The notes under the pieces were generated by a model. The model saw only the letters and a list, made by a program, of their open reading frames with translations, did no database searches and was not told where the DNA came from. The position numbers and the translations under genes are program-made. Source: Allocoprococcus comes (GTDB taxonomy: Bacteria > Bacillota > Clostridia > Lachnospirales > Lachnospiraceae). From it: a stretch of DNA of 64,000 nt. Of this stretch, positions 43,948 through 52,826 are shown piece by piece. Every line of letters starts with the position of its first letter. Position 1 is the first letter of the stretch. The stretch covers positions 1-64,000 of the forward strand of contig NZ_JAAIMM010000017.1 of the NCBI RefSeq assembly GCF_013300725.1, given 5' to 3'.

Positions 43948-45201
43948 ATGGAGAAAATAGTGGATTTTAGTAAATTATCGATGAAAAAAATCCGGGAACT
44001 GATCGTATTTACAGCGCTGATCGTAGTTGCATTGTGGAAATTTGATGTGGTTCTGGGCGTGATCAGGGCGATATGGGGGATTGTTTTCCCCTTCGCTCTT
44101 GGCGGTGCGATCGCGTTTGTGATCAATGTTCCGATGAGCTTTCTGGAGAAAAAATTATTTGGAAAGGCAAAAGAGAAAGGAAGTAAGGTGGCAGGAAAGC
44201 TTGCAAGACCGGTCAGCCTTCTTCTTACGATCGTACTGGTAGTGGGTGTGATCGTGCTTGTCATGTTCGGTCTGATTCCGCAGCTTACGGAAACAATTGG
44301 AAGTCTGATGAACAGTATTGCAGATTTTATTCCGCAGATGCAGAGCTGGGTACGAGAATTTACACACAATAACCGGGAAATCATGGATCTTGTGAACCAG
44401 ATGGAGTTCAATCCGAATAAGGCAATCCAGTGGGGGATGAGTATTCTCGGAAATGGTGCGGGAAATTTTATGAATACAACGATGACAGCGGTTGGCTCCA
44501 TCGTCAGTGGAGTTACTACATTTTTTATTGCCTTTTCCTTTGCCTGCTATATCCTTTTCCAGAAAGAAAAACTGCATGTGCAGGTGAGAAAAGTGTTTTT
44601 CGCGTTTATTCCCAAACGAAAAGCAGAAGTGATTCTTGAAGTGTGTTCCCTGACCTACCGCACCTTTGCGAATTTCCTCGCCGGGCAGTGCCTGGAAGCC
44701 GTCATCCTCGGCAGTATGTTCGTCATCACATTAAGCATATTGAAGATGCCGTATGCTCTGCTGATCGGAATCATTATCGCCTTTACAGCCCTGATCCCGA
44801 TCTTCGGAGCCTTCATCGGCTGCGCACTCGGCTGCCTCCTGATCTTCATGGTGAGCCCGAAACAGGCAATTCTTTTTATCCTTGTATTCCTGATCCTCCA
44901 GCAGATCGAAGGTAATCTGATCTACCCACACGTAGTCGGCAGCTCCGTAGGTCTTCCCTCCATCTGGGTTCTCGCTGCAGTCACCGTCGGCGGTAACCTC
45001 CTGGGAATCGTAGGAATGCTCATCTTCATCCCACTGGTGTCTGTACTCTACACCCTCTTCCGGGAATATGTGTATTTGAGATTGAAAAAACAACACATTA
45101 AACGGGTAACAAAAACCGAGGTAGAAGAATACACTCAGGAAGAAATAGAGAAAATGCAAGCCTTATACAAAAGCGAACACCCTGAGAAAACCTTTGAATA
45201 A
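43948..45201 (+). CDS. AI-2E/PerM-family membrane transporter
   Basis: 417 aa membrane protein with the family pattern: two N-terminal helices, a soluble loop (QLTETIGSLMNSIADFIPQM), then five or six helices including FACYILFQKEKL, GQCLEAVILGSMF and ALIPIFGAFIGC. The family includes putative AI-2 exporters and Na+/H+ antiporters; the substrate is not predictable. Start may be ATG 43948 or GTG 43960 (GGAG upstream of the latter). From about 44600 onwards codon use shifts to C-ending codons without a frame change. Confidence 0.85.
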   Translation: MEKIVDFSKLSMKKIRELIVFTALIVVALWKFDVVLGVIRAIWGIVFPFALGGAIAFVINVPMSFLEKKLFGKAKEKGSKVAGKLARPVSLLLTIVLVVGVIVLVMFGLIPQLTETIGSLMNSIADFIPQMQSWVREFTHNNREIMDLVNQMEFNPNKAIQWGMSILGNGAGNFMNTTMTAVGSIVSGVTTFFIAFSFACYILFQKEKLHVQVRKVFFAFIPKRKAEVILEVCSLTYRTFANFLAGQCLEAVILGSMFVITLSILKMPYALLIGIIIAFTALIPIFGAFIGCALGCLLIFMVSPKQAILFILVFLILQQIEGNLIYPHVVGSSVGLPSIWVLAAVTVGGNLLGIVGMLIFIPLVSVLYTLFREYVYLRLKKQHIKRVTKTEVEEYTQEEIEKMQALYKSEHPEKTFE

Positions 45202-45242
45202 AGAAATGGTTTCCTACATATAAATGTATCGAAAACCGCAGC

Positions 45243-45290
45243 AAAAGCCTGCAACTTTGAGATGGAATCTCAAAGAGCAGGCTTTTCTAC
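45243..45290 (+). terminator. Terminator after the AI-2E family gene
   Basis: AAAAGCCTGC (45243-45252) pairs with GCAGGCTTTT (45277-45286), with an inner CTTTGAG/CTCAAAG stem; followed by CTACTCC, so the U-run is contained in the stem end. Confidence 0.8.
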
Positions 45291-45335
45291 TCCCCATTTA
45301 TAGTTTGGCGGAAAAGTATGACTTGTAGAATGTCA

Positions 45336-45496
45336 GCCGGGCGGAAAATAAATTGTGTTCAAATTCAATTTTTTGTGCAATGGAGACGAAACTCAGGAAT
45401 CGTGGAAGCCATTGCTGAACACGATTCCCGCCTTAAGAGGTTCGTCGGAATGGTTTGCACAATTTGAATTTGAACACAATTTATTTTCCACCCGGC
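45336..45496. repeat. Long imperfect palindrome (~160 nt hairpin)
   Basis: The left arm 45336-45380 (GCCGGGCGGAAAATAAATTG and on) is matched by the reverse complement of 45455-45496, differing by about one base plus a three-base insertion. Further inside, GACGAA.CTC and GGAATCGTG pair with GAGG.TTCGTC and CACGATTCC. The whole folds into a stem of about 65 bp with a 15-base loop. It lies just upstream of spmA. It could be a MITE, a processed RNA or a protein-binding element. Confidence 0.75.
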
Positions 45497-45538
45497 GTCC
45501 CCTCTCCCAACATTTCCCCAACTCAGAAAGGAGAAAAA

Positions 45539-46150
45539 ATGCTCAACTACCTGTGGTCGGGAATGATTCTTATAGGCATCCTTTTTGCCGCTTTCTCCGG
45601 CAAAATGCCGGACATCACCACCGCCGCCTTAGATTCCTCCAAAGAAGCAGTCACCCTCTGCATCACCATGATGGGCGTCATGTCCTTCTGGACCGGACTT
45701 ATGGAAATCGCAGAAAAATCCGGCATCCTGAAAACGGCAGCCGTCCGCCTTTCCCCTCTGATCCATTTCCTGTTTCCGGAACTGCCAAAAGATCATCCGG
45801 CAGAAAAACCAATCGCGGCAAACATCATTGCAAATGTACTCGGACTTGGCTGGGCGGCAACTCCGGCAGGTCTTGAAGCAATGGAAGAGCTTCAGAAGCT
45901 GGAAGAAGACCGCCGACTTGGAAAAGTGGCAGGACCGGTAAGAAAAAGAGGCGTTGCGAGCAACGAAATGTGTACATTTCTGATTGTAAATATTTCTTCA
46001 CTGCAGCTGATCCCGGTGTCGGTGATCGCCTACCGGAGCCAGTATGGAAGCGTGAATCCGACAGCGGTTGTGGGACCAGGGATTGTGGCAACGGCGGTCA
46101 GTACCGGGGCGGCAATTTTGTTTTGCAGGATAATGGACCGGAAAAGCTAG
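45539..46150 (+). CDS. spmA: Spore maturation protein A, nucleoside-recognition (Gate) domain
   Basis: 203 aa from ATG 45539 (AAAGGAG upstream; the open frame before it runs through the long hairpin and is not coding). SpmA pattern: LNYLWSGMILIGILFAAFSGK, MMGVMSFWTGLMEIAEKSGI, a core motif ANVLGLGWAATPAGLEAM, then NEMCTFLIVNISSLQLIP. With SpmB it acts in spore core dehydration in Bacillus. Here spmB is 15 kb away (61133). The first 60 codons are unusually C-rich, like the end of the gene on the other side of the hairpin. Confidence 0.9.
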   Translation: MLNYLWSGMILIGILFAAFSGKMPDITTAALDSSKEAVTLCITMMGVMSFWTGLMEIAEKSGILKTAAVRLSPLIHFLFPELPKDHPAEKPIAANIIANVLGLGWAATPAGLEAMEELQKLEEDRRLGKVAGPVRKRGVASNEMCTFLIVNISSLQLIPVSVIAYRSQYGSVNPTAVVGPGIVATAVSTGAAILFCRIMDRKS

Positions 46151-46177
46151 AATTTCTGTAGCTTTTTGTAACATACC

Positions 46178-46206
46178 TTGACTAAAGTACAAAAAAACGC
46201 TATAAT
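46178..46206 (+). promoter_or_regulatory. Promoter of the TrpXYZ-like operon
   Basis: TTGACT (46178-46183), exactly 17 bases, TATAAT (46201-46206). A near-consensus housekeeping promoter giving a leader of about 107 bases. Confidence 0.85.
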
Positions 46207-46220
46207 CAATATCACGGCAA

Positions 46221-46262
46221 AGCTTTAAACCATTGAAGTTTAAACCGCTAAAGTTTAAAGCT
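46221..46262 (+). promoter_or_regulatory. Leader hairpin of the TrpXYZ-like operon
   Basis: AGCTTTAAAC (46221-46230) pairs with GTTTAAAGCT (46253-46262), with a third AAGTTTAAAC at 46236-46245 in the loop that could pair alternatively with the left arm. No T-box or terminator is evident. Confidence 0.45.
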
Positions 46263-46319
46263 GCAAAGCCAAAACGGAAAAAGTTTGTTCGAAAAGAACA
46301 TAGATGGAGGTATGTTATT

Positions 46320-47324
46320 ATGAAAGCAAGAAAAATTTTAGCTGTATCACTTACTGCAGCAATGACACTGGCACTGGCTGCCTGTGGCGGAAGCTCAAGT
46401 TCGTCAGACAAAGGAGCTTCTTCAAAAGAATCATCATCAGACAAGGTATACAAGATCGGTATCTGCCAGCAGCTTGAGCATGCAGCTCTTGATGAGGCTA
46501 CCAAAGGATTTGAAGAAGCCTGTGAAGAAAAATTCGGAAAAGACAATGTCAAATTTGATCTTCAGAACGGACAGGGCGAGCAGGCAAACTGTGCAACAAT
46601 CGTGAATAACTTCGTAGCAGACAATGATGATCTGATTCTTGCAAATGCAACAACTGCTCTTCAGTGTGCAGCAGCTGCAACAAGCACAATTCCGATCCTC
46701 GGAACTTCTGTTACAGATTACGCGACAGCACTGGATATTTCAGACTGGACAGGCGCAACAGGAATGAACATTTCAGGTACATGTGACCTTGCACCGATCG
46801 ACGAACAGGAAGCAATGTTAAAAGAGCTTGTTCCGGACGCAAAGACAGTAGGAATCCTCTACTGTTCAGCAGAACCGAACTCAGCATATCAGGCTAAGAA
46901 GTTCGAAGAAGCACTCGACAAAGATGGAATCAAATACAAAGAATACACAGCAGCAGACTCTAATGAAATCCAGTCTGTAGTAACAAGCGCAGTAGATGAC
47001 TGTGATGCAATCTATATTCCGACAGACAACACAATGGCAGCAAATACAGAAATAATCAACAACATCTGCCTTCCGGCAAAGATTCCGGTAATCGCAGGAG
47101 AACAGGGAATCTGCTCAGGCTGTGGTATCGCTACTCTTTCTATCAGCTACTACGATATCGGATACAGAGCTGGTGAAATGGCTTATGAAATCCTCGTAGA
47201 AGGAAAAGACATTTCAACCATGGAAATCGAAAGTGCACCAAAAGTTACAAAGATGTATAACAAGACAATCTGTGACGAACTTGGAATCACTGTTCCGGAC
47301 GATTACGAAGCAATTGAGGAATAA
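46320..47324 (+). CDS. ABC transporter substrate-binding lipoprotein (TrpX-like)
   Basis: 334 aa from ATG 46320 (GGAGG upstream). The N-terminus MKARKILAVSLTAAMTLALA leads to lipobox LAAC. The body is the ABC_sub_bind type: KIGICQQLEHAALDEATKGF, LILANATTALQCAAAATSTIPI, KTVGILYCSAEPNSAYQAKKF and AIYIPTDNTMAAN. In streptococci the relative TrpX binds tryptophan or other aromatic amino acids; the ligand here is inferred from that. Followed by permease and ATPase genes. Confidence 0.87.
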   Translation: MKARKILAVSLTAAMTLALAACGGSSSSSDKGASSKESSSDKVYKIGICQQLEHAALDEATKGFEEACEEKFGKDNVKFDLQNGQGEQANCATIVNNFVADNDDLILANATTALQCAAAATSTIPILGTSVTDYATALDISDWTGATGMNISGTCDLAPIDEQEAMLKELVPDAKTVGILYCSAEPNSAYQAKKFEEALDKDGIKYKEYTAADSNEIQSVVTSAVDDCDAIYIPTDNTMAANTEIINNICLPAKIPVIAGEQGICSGCGIATLSISYYDIGYRAGEMAYEILVEGKDISTMEIESAPKVTKMYNKTICDELGITVPDDYEAIEE

Positions 47325-47349
47325 TAAGTATTAGAAAGAGGCAGAAATC

Positions 47350-48285
47350 ATGTATTTAGCAGCTTTAGATCCGATGGCTCTTGTGCGCGCCCTTCCGGGA
47401 AATGTAGCGCAGGGGATCATCTGGGGAATTATGGCGCTTGGCGTTTATATCACCTTCCGTATTCTGGATTTTGCGGATCTGACGGTTGACGGATCGTTGG
47501 CTACAGGTGGAGCGGTTGCAGTTATGCTGATCCGCGGCGGTATGAATCCGGCACTGGCACTTCTTTTCGCATTTCTGGCAGGTATGGCAGCCGGATTTGT
47601 GACAGGTATTTTACATACGTTTTTTGGAATTCCGGGCATTCTGGCCAGTATTCTGACGCAGATCGGACTTTACTCGGTGAATCTCGGAATCATGGGAAAA
47701 TCCAATCAGGCAGTCAATGTTATGCAGTATAAATTGGTTGCATCGCTTCGTTATGTGACCGGCGAAGGAAGTGAACTGTTTTTTGTAAAGCTGATCGTGG
47801 CAGCACTTATCCTGATCGCAATTATTTACTGGTTCTTTGGAACTGAGCTTGGCGCATCGATCCGTGCAACCGGATGTAACCCGCAGATGGCAAGTGCACA
47901 GGGAATTAATACAGGCTTTACAAAGGTTCTGGCGCTTATGATCTCTAACGGACTTGTGGGACTTTCCGGTGGAATTTACGCACAGTACCAGGGAGCTGCC
48001 GATGTCAATATGGGACGTGGTGCCATTGTAATCGGACTTGCAGCTGTTATCATCAGCGAAGTTATTTTTGGAAAATTCTGTGCAGGCAGAAAAGCAGCCT
48101 TTGCATTTACACTTGGAGCAATTTTTATCGGAGCGATTATTTACTATATTGTAATCGCACTGGTATTGTGGCTGAAGATGCCTTCTGATTATATGAAACT
48201 GTTCTCAGCGGTAGTGGTTGCATGCTTCCTTGCAGTTCCGTACATGAAGGGTAAATATTTTACAAAGAAACGGAGGACTGCATAA
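47350..48285 (+). CDS. ABC transporter permease (TrpY-like)
   Basis: 311 aa, eight or more hydrophobic segments, of the branched-chain-type/LivH-related permease group: VYITFRILDFADLTVDGSLATGG and CNPQMASAQGINT are family signatures. It starts 25 bases after the binding-protein gene, and its stop overlaps the ATPase start (TAATG). It forms the channel of the amino-acid-type importer. Confidence 0.88.
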   Translation: MYLAALDPMALVRALPGNVAQGIIWGIMALGVYITFRILDFADLTVDGSLATGGAVAVMLIRGGMNPALALLFAFLAGMAAGFVTGILHTFFGIPGILASILTQIGLYSVNLGIMGKSNQAVNVMQYKLVASLRYVTGEGSELFFVKLIVAALILIAIIYWFFGTELGASIRATGCNPQMASAQGINTGFTKVLALMISNGLVGLSGGIYAQYQGAADVNMGRGAIVIGLAAVIISEVIFGKFCAGRKAAFAFTLGAIFIGAIIYYIVIALVLWLKMPSDYMKLFSAVVVACFLAVPYMKGKYFTKKRRTA

Positions 48286-49088
48286 TGGGATATATGTTGG
48301 AAATCCAGAATATTCATAAAACCTTTAATCCGGGAACGATCAACGAAAAGGTCGCACTTAACGGAGTGAATCTGAACCTCAATCCAGGTGATTTCGTGAC
48401 TATCATCGGTGGAAATGGTGCAGGAAAATCTACCACACTGAATGCGATCGCAGGAGTCTGGCCCGTAGACGAAGGAAAGATCATTGTTGACGGAGTGGAT
48501 ATTACAAAGCTTTCAGAGCATAAAAGAGCACTTTATCTGGGAAGAGTTTTCCAGGATCCGATGACTGGAACGGCGGCAACCATGTCGATTGAAGAAAATA
48601 TGGCGATCGCAGCCAGACGAGGTGAGCGCAGAGGTCTTGGATGGGGGATTACGAAAAAAGAGAGGGAACGCTATAAAGAAGCCCTGAAAGAACTTGATCT
48701 TGGACTGGAAGACCGTCTGAGCAGTAAAGTCGGACTTCTTTCTGGTGGACAGCGTCAGGCGATCACTCTTTTGATGGCGTCTCTTAAGAAGCCAAAGCTC
48801 TTACTTCTGGACGAGCATACTGCAGCACTTGACCCGAAAACTGCGGCGAAGGTACTTGCCATCTCTGATAAGATCATTCAGGAGCACCAGCTTACTGCAA
48901 TGATGGTAACACATAATATGAAGGATGCCATCGCGCACGGCAACCGCCTGATCATGATGCATGAAGGAAAAATTATCTACGATGTATCAGGAGAAGAGAA
49001 GAAGAATCTGAAGGTTGCAGATCTGCTGGCGAAGTTTGAAGAAGTCAGTGGCGGCGAGTTTGCGAATGACCGGATGATGTTGTCGTAG
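48285..49088 (+). CDS. ABC transporter ATP-binding protein (TrpZ-like)
   Basis: 267 aa. Walker A GGNGAGKST (about 42-50), signature LLSGGQRQAITLLMA, Walker B LLLLDEHTAALD. The H after DE in Walker B (DEHTA) is typical of the TrpZ/YufO-like group. Start overlaps the permease stop. It powers the importer of 46320-48285 and is followed by a terminator. Confidence 0.9.
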   Translation: MGYMLEIQNIHKTFNPGTINEKVALNGVNLNLNPGDFVTIIGGNGAGKSTTLNAIAGVWPVDEGKIIVDGVDITKLSEHKRALYLGRVFQDPMTGTAATMSIEENMAIAARRGERRGLGWGITKKERERYKEALKELDLGLEDRLSSKVGLLSGGQRQAITLLMASLKKPKLLLLDEHTAALDPKTAAKVLAISDKIIQEHQLTAMMVTHNMKDAIAHGNRLIMMHEGKIIYDVSGEEKKNLKVADLLAKFEEVSGGEFANDRMMLS

Positions 49089-49123
49089 AGAATATTTGAA
49101 AATGAAATAATAGTAGAAAACAG

Positions 49124-49164
49124 GAACGAGGTTTTACGATTGATGTAGAGCCTCGTTTTTTTGC
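49124..49164 (+). terminator. Terminator of the TrpXYZ-like operon
   Basis: AACGAGG (49126-49132) pairs with CCTCGTT (49152-49158), with partial inner pairing, followed by TTTTT. Confidence 0.8.
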
Positions 49165-49263
49165 ACGTCTTGTTTAAATGTACTATTAAAAAACAGAGCA
49201 GATTCTAAAATACTATAAAATTATAGAGAATGCCTATTAGTAATGCAGGATAGAAATTATCAA

Positions 49264-49293
49264 TTGGACTTATAAATAGAGTAGTAGTACAAT
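49264..49293 (+). promoter_or_regulatory. Possible promoter of the oligopeptide operon
   Basis: TTGGAC (49264-49269), 18 bases, TACAAT (49288-49293), about 65 bases before the binding-protein gene. Confidence 0.4.
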
Positions 49294-49357
49294 GAAAAAC
49301 GCAGCGACAATGTAGAATATAGATTGTCGACAATGGTATATTATTAGGAGGTTTACA

Positions 49358-50929
49358 ATGAAGAAGAAAGTAATCAGCGCTTTACTTTGTGCAGCTATGG
49401 CAGTTTCTATGCTTGCCGGATGCGGCGGATCAAAGTCAGACAGCAAAAAAGCTGACAAGAGCGCAACAGAATCAACAAAAGCAGCAAGTGATACATTTAC
49501 ATTTGCAATCGGTGGGGACACAGGTAATACACTGAATCCGATTACTGCAGATGACAGATGGGGACTTATGACATGTCATATGGTTTATTCACCTGCGTAC
49601 TATATTTACCAGGATGGAACAATGGACTGGATTCTTGCAGAAAGCATGGATGCGTCAGAAGATGGTAAAGTTTATACGATGAAGTTAAAAGAAGGATTAA
49701 AGTGGAGCGATGGAGAACCGTTAACAGCAGATGATATTGTATTTACTTTTAATTCTATTAACGATATGAAGCAAAATCTTTATGTGGGTGGGGAACCGAT
49801 TAAAGTTGAGAAAGTAGATGATACTACAGTAACATTTACACTTGCAGAACCAAGTGCATCTGTAGTAGAACTTCTGTCTGCAGAGACATTTATTCTTCCA
49901 AAGCATATCTTTGAAGGAAAAGGAAGCTTTGACGTAAATATGCTTGAAGATCAAGTTGTTGGATCTGGTCCATACATGCTTGAAGAATATAAGACAGGTG
50001 AACATCTTAAATTTGTGAAGAATCCGAACTACGCAAACGGAGAAGCAAATATTGATACAATCGTATACAGAATTATTGAAAATTCTGATACAGCAAGTCT
50101 TGCACTTCAGAAACAGGAAGTAGATGCACTGAGCGTAACTGTTGATCAGGTAGACACATTTGAAGGTGATGACAACTTTACCGTTTCAAAATACAGTGAA
50201 GGTCGTGTTTCTTATCTGAGACTGAACTCTGTTGCACCGAGTATGAAAGACAAAGATTATCGTGAAGGAATCTTCAGAGCTCTTAATCGTGATGAAATCA
50301 TGACTGCAGCATTTACAAGTGAAGATTATTACAAATTAGGATATACATTCCTTCCGTACTCAAGCAGCTATTACACAGAAGACGGAGTTGAAAAGTGGGA
50401 TCAGGATGTAGATAAAGCTAAGAAGCTTACTGCAGACGGTGCAAAATCCTTAAAACTCTGCTATGTCGAAGAAAGTACAGAACAGAAAAATGAAGCACTT
50501 ACAATCCAGGCTGAATTAAAAGCAGTTGGTATTGATGTTGAGTTATGTGGTGTGAACCAGGCCGCATACATGAGTGCAGCTTATGATCTGGAATGTACAG
50601 ATTATGATATGTTCCTTGGAGCATACGTAATGGGTATCGACCCGGATACATTTGCACCGCTGTTTGATTCAACAAAAGATAATATGATGAACTTCCACAA
50701 TGCAGACATTGATGCGAAATTCAGTGAAGCAGCTACAACTCTTGATGATTCTAAGAGAAAAGAGCTGTATAGCGAACTTCAGGTTCTGGTATCAGAAGAA
50801 GCACTTCAGTATCCAATGGGTACAAGCATGAAGACAGTTGTTACAACTGCCCGTGTTGGAGGACTTGATGATGCACAGTTCGTACCGATTTATACATTCG
50901 GAGATGTATCAAAATTAACTTTAAAATAA
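49358..50929 (+). CDS. Peptide ABC transporter substrate-binding lipoprotein (OppA/DppA family 5)
   Basis: 523 aa. Signal peptide and lipobox LAGC (about 20-23), then a Ser/Lys-rich linker. Family 5 motifs: MKLKEGLKWSDGEPLTADDIVFT, the GSGPYMLEEYKTGEHLKFVKNPNY region, YLRLNS, and REGIFRALNRDEI. It captures oligopeptides outside the membrane. Start ATG 49358 with TAGGAGG. First gene of the oppABCDF-type operon; a terminator-like hairpin separates it from the permeases. Confidence 0.92.
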   Translation: MKKKVISALLCAAMAVSMLAGCGGSKSDSKKADKSATESTKAASDTFTFAIGGDTGNTLNPITADDRWGLMTCHMVYSPAYYIYQDGTMDWILAESMDASEDGKVYTMKLKEGLKWSDGEPLTADDIVFTFNSINDMKQNLYVGGEPIKVEKVDDTTVTFTLAEPSASVVELLSAETFILPKHIFEGKGSFDVNMLEDQVVGSGPYMLEEYKTGEHLKFVKNPNYANGEANIDTIVYRIIENSDTASLALQKQEVDALSVTVDQVDTFEGDDNFTVSKYSEGRVSYLRLNSVAPSMKDKDYREGIFRALNRDEIMTAAFTSEDYYKLGYTFLPYSSSYYTEDGVEKWDQDVDKAKKLTADGAKSLKLCYVEESTEQKNEALTIQAELKAVGIDVELCGVNQAAYMSAAYDLECTDYDMFLGAYVMGIDPDTFAPLFDSTKDNMMNFHNADIDAKFSEAATTLDDSKRKELYSELQVLVSEEALQYPMGTSMKTVVTTARVGGLDDAQFVPIYTFGDVSKLTLK

Positions 50930-50937
50930 TGGATGAC

Positions 50938-50970
50938 GGGGAGGAGGGTTAATAAGCCTCCTCCCTTTTT
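50938..50970 (+). terminator. Attenuating hairpin after the peptide-binding gene
   Basis: GGGAGGAGG (50938-50946) pairs with CCTCCTCCC (50957-50965), followed by TTTTT. It should reduce permease expression relative to the binding protein. Confidence 0.85.
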
Positions 50971-50999
50971 CAGCAGAAACTACATTTGGAGGAAGAGGA

Positions 51000-51950
51000 A
51001 TGAAATATATTGTAAAACGTATTTTACAGGCAATTCCATTACTGCTTATCATTACATTTATCTGCTTTATGCTGATCAATCTTGCGCCGTATGATGCAAT
51101 TGATTCAATTACGACACCGGATATGACAAAACAGGAGATAGAGGCAAAGCGAGAAGCGTATGGACTAAATGATCCTGTAATTGTTCAGTATGGAAGATGG
51201 CTTGGGAATATCTGCCGGGGTGAATTTGGTTATTCACTGAGATCCAGAACAAGCATTTCTTATGATCTTAAGAGCAGAATCCCGTCTACGATCAAACTGG
51301 TGTTGCCGTCATATCTGACAGCATTTTTACTGGCAATCGTATTAGGGCTGGTTGCCGGAAGTCATAAGAATCAGTGGCAGGATAAGCTGATCGATGGAAT
51401 CTGTTCCATCGGAATTGCGACACCGACTTTCTGGTTTGCGATGATCATCATGTTTTTCTTTGGTTATAAGCTAGAGCTGTTCCCTCTGATGGGAATGCAT
51501 ACGATTGGAAAAGAAGATTCTATTCTGGATTTTCTGCAGCATTTTATTATGCCGTATGTAGTTCTTACTGTTGGATTTATCCCAGATCTGACCAGATATG
51601 TGCGTGGCTCTACAATTGGGCAGCTGAAAGAAGATTATGTAATTGTGCAGAAGTCATTTGGCGCAAGCAAAGCAGAGATTTTGTTCAGGCATGTCAGCAA
51701 GAATGTCCTTCTTCCGCTGATTACCAAACTTGGTATGGCGCTTCCGATGCTTGTAACCGGAGCGGTTATTACAGAGACGATCTTCTCATGGCCGGGTATC
51801 GGACCTTACTTTGTAAGTGCAGTACAGGCAATGGATTATCCGATCGTTATGAGTATTCTTGTGCTTTCAGGAACCCTTGTTATTCTCGGAAATCTGTTAT
51901 CGGATATTTTATATTGTGTGACAGATCCTCGAATTAAGTCAATGAAATAG
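51000..51950 (+). CDS. Peptide ABC transporter permease (OppB/DppB)
   Basis: 316 aa with six helices. N-terminal MKYIVKRILQAIPLLLIITFICF is the canonical DppB start, and the EAA-like loop is SFGASKAEILFRHVSKNVLLP. Directly behind GGAGGAAGAGGA. It pairs with the next gene to form the peptide channel. Confidence 0.93.
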   Translation: MKYIVKRILQAIPLLLIITFICFMLINLAPYDAIDSITTPDMTKQEIEAKREAYGLNDPVIVQYGRWLGNICRGEFGYSLRSRTSISYDLKSRIPSTIKLVLPSYLTAFLLAIVLGLVAGSHKNQWQDKLIDGICSIGIATPTFWFAMIIMFFFGYKLELFPLMGMHTIGKEDSILDFLQHFIMPYVVLTVGFIPDLTRYVRGSTIGQLKEDYVIVQKSFGASKAEILFRHVSKNVLLPLITKLGMALPMLVTGAVITETIFSWPGIGPYFVSAVQAMDYPIVMSILVLSGTLVILGNLLSDILYCVTDPRIKSMK

Positions 51951-51962
51951 AGGGGTGTAAAG

Positions 51963-52826
51963 ATGAAAAAGAAGAACAGAAGACTTGAGAATGTAAAATA
52001 TGAGTTTAAACATAATAAACTGGCTATTTTTGCGGCGATATATTTGATTGCAATTATTTTAGTCAGTATTTTTGTTGTATTCAGCAGTGTAGATCCGGAT
52101 GCTCTTGACGTAGCGCATAAACTGCAGTCACCGTCATCTGCACACTGGTTTGGAACAGATGAGCTGGGACGGGATTATTTTATCCGTGTATTATACGGTG
52201 GACGTGTATCGCTGGTTGTTGGGGTACTGGCGATGCTGACTTCGATTATAATTGGTGTAACCGTTGGTATGGTAGCTGGCTATTTTGGTGGAATTGTGGA
52301 TAATATTCTGATGCGTATTGTTGATGTGTTCAGTTCTATTCCATGGATCATTATGGTAACCGTTGTCGGACTGTTATTTAAGAAAGGTCTTGCATCTATT
52401 ATTATTGTAATTGGTCTGTTCAGTTGGATGGAAATTGCCAGACTGGTGCGTTCGGAAGTGCTTTCTGCAAAAGAGAGGGAGTATGTGCAGTATGCAGATT
52501 TTATCGGAATTCCTTCAGGAAAGGTTATCATGTCACACGTATTTCCGACCGTATTTCCAACGATCATCACAGCAGCAACAGCACAGATCGCAAGTGCGAT
52601 CATGGTAGAAAGTTCACTTAGCTTCCTGGGACTTGGTGTTGCGGCACCGATGTCCAGCTGGGGAAGTCTGCTCCAGAGCTCACAGCAGTATCTTCAGAAG
52701 GCACCTTATATGGCAGTTCTGCCGGGCATTCTGATCATTCTGACCGTGTATTCTTTCAATAAATTAGGGGATGTACTTCGTGTGTTTGTAGAACCGAGAA
52801 TTACAGCAGGTGATAAAGATGAGTAA
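51963..52826 (+). CDS. Peptide ABC transporter permease (OppC/DppC)
   Basis: 287 aa. DppC hallmarks: the N-terminal cytoplasmic stretch, HWFGTDELGRDYFIRVLYGGRVSL after the first helix, and the EAA loop (ADFIGIPSGKVIMSHVFP). C-terminal FNKLGDVLRVFVEPR is typical. It begins 12 bases after oppB, and its end overlaps the oppD start by 8 bases. Confidence 0.93.
   Translation: MKKKNRRLENVKYEFKHNKLAIFAAIYLIAIILVSIFVVFSSVDPDALDVAHKLQSPSSAHWFGTDELGRDYFIRVLYGGRVSLVVGVLAMLTSIIIGVTVGMVAGYFGGIVDNILMRIVDVFSSIPWIIMVTVVGLLFKKGLASIIIVIGLFSWMEIARLVRSEVLSAKEREYVQYADFIGIPSGKVIMSHVFPTVFPTIITAATAQIASAIMVESSLSFLGLGVAAPMSSWGSLLQSSQQYLQKAPYMAVLPGILIILTVYSFNKLGDVLRVFVEPRITAGDKDE

Noticed and set aside
45355-45876. 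Open frame running through the long hairpin on the plus strand
   Set aside because: It is an alternative frame of spmA and the hairpin; the spmA frame matches a known family and has the ribosome site.
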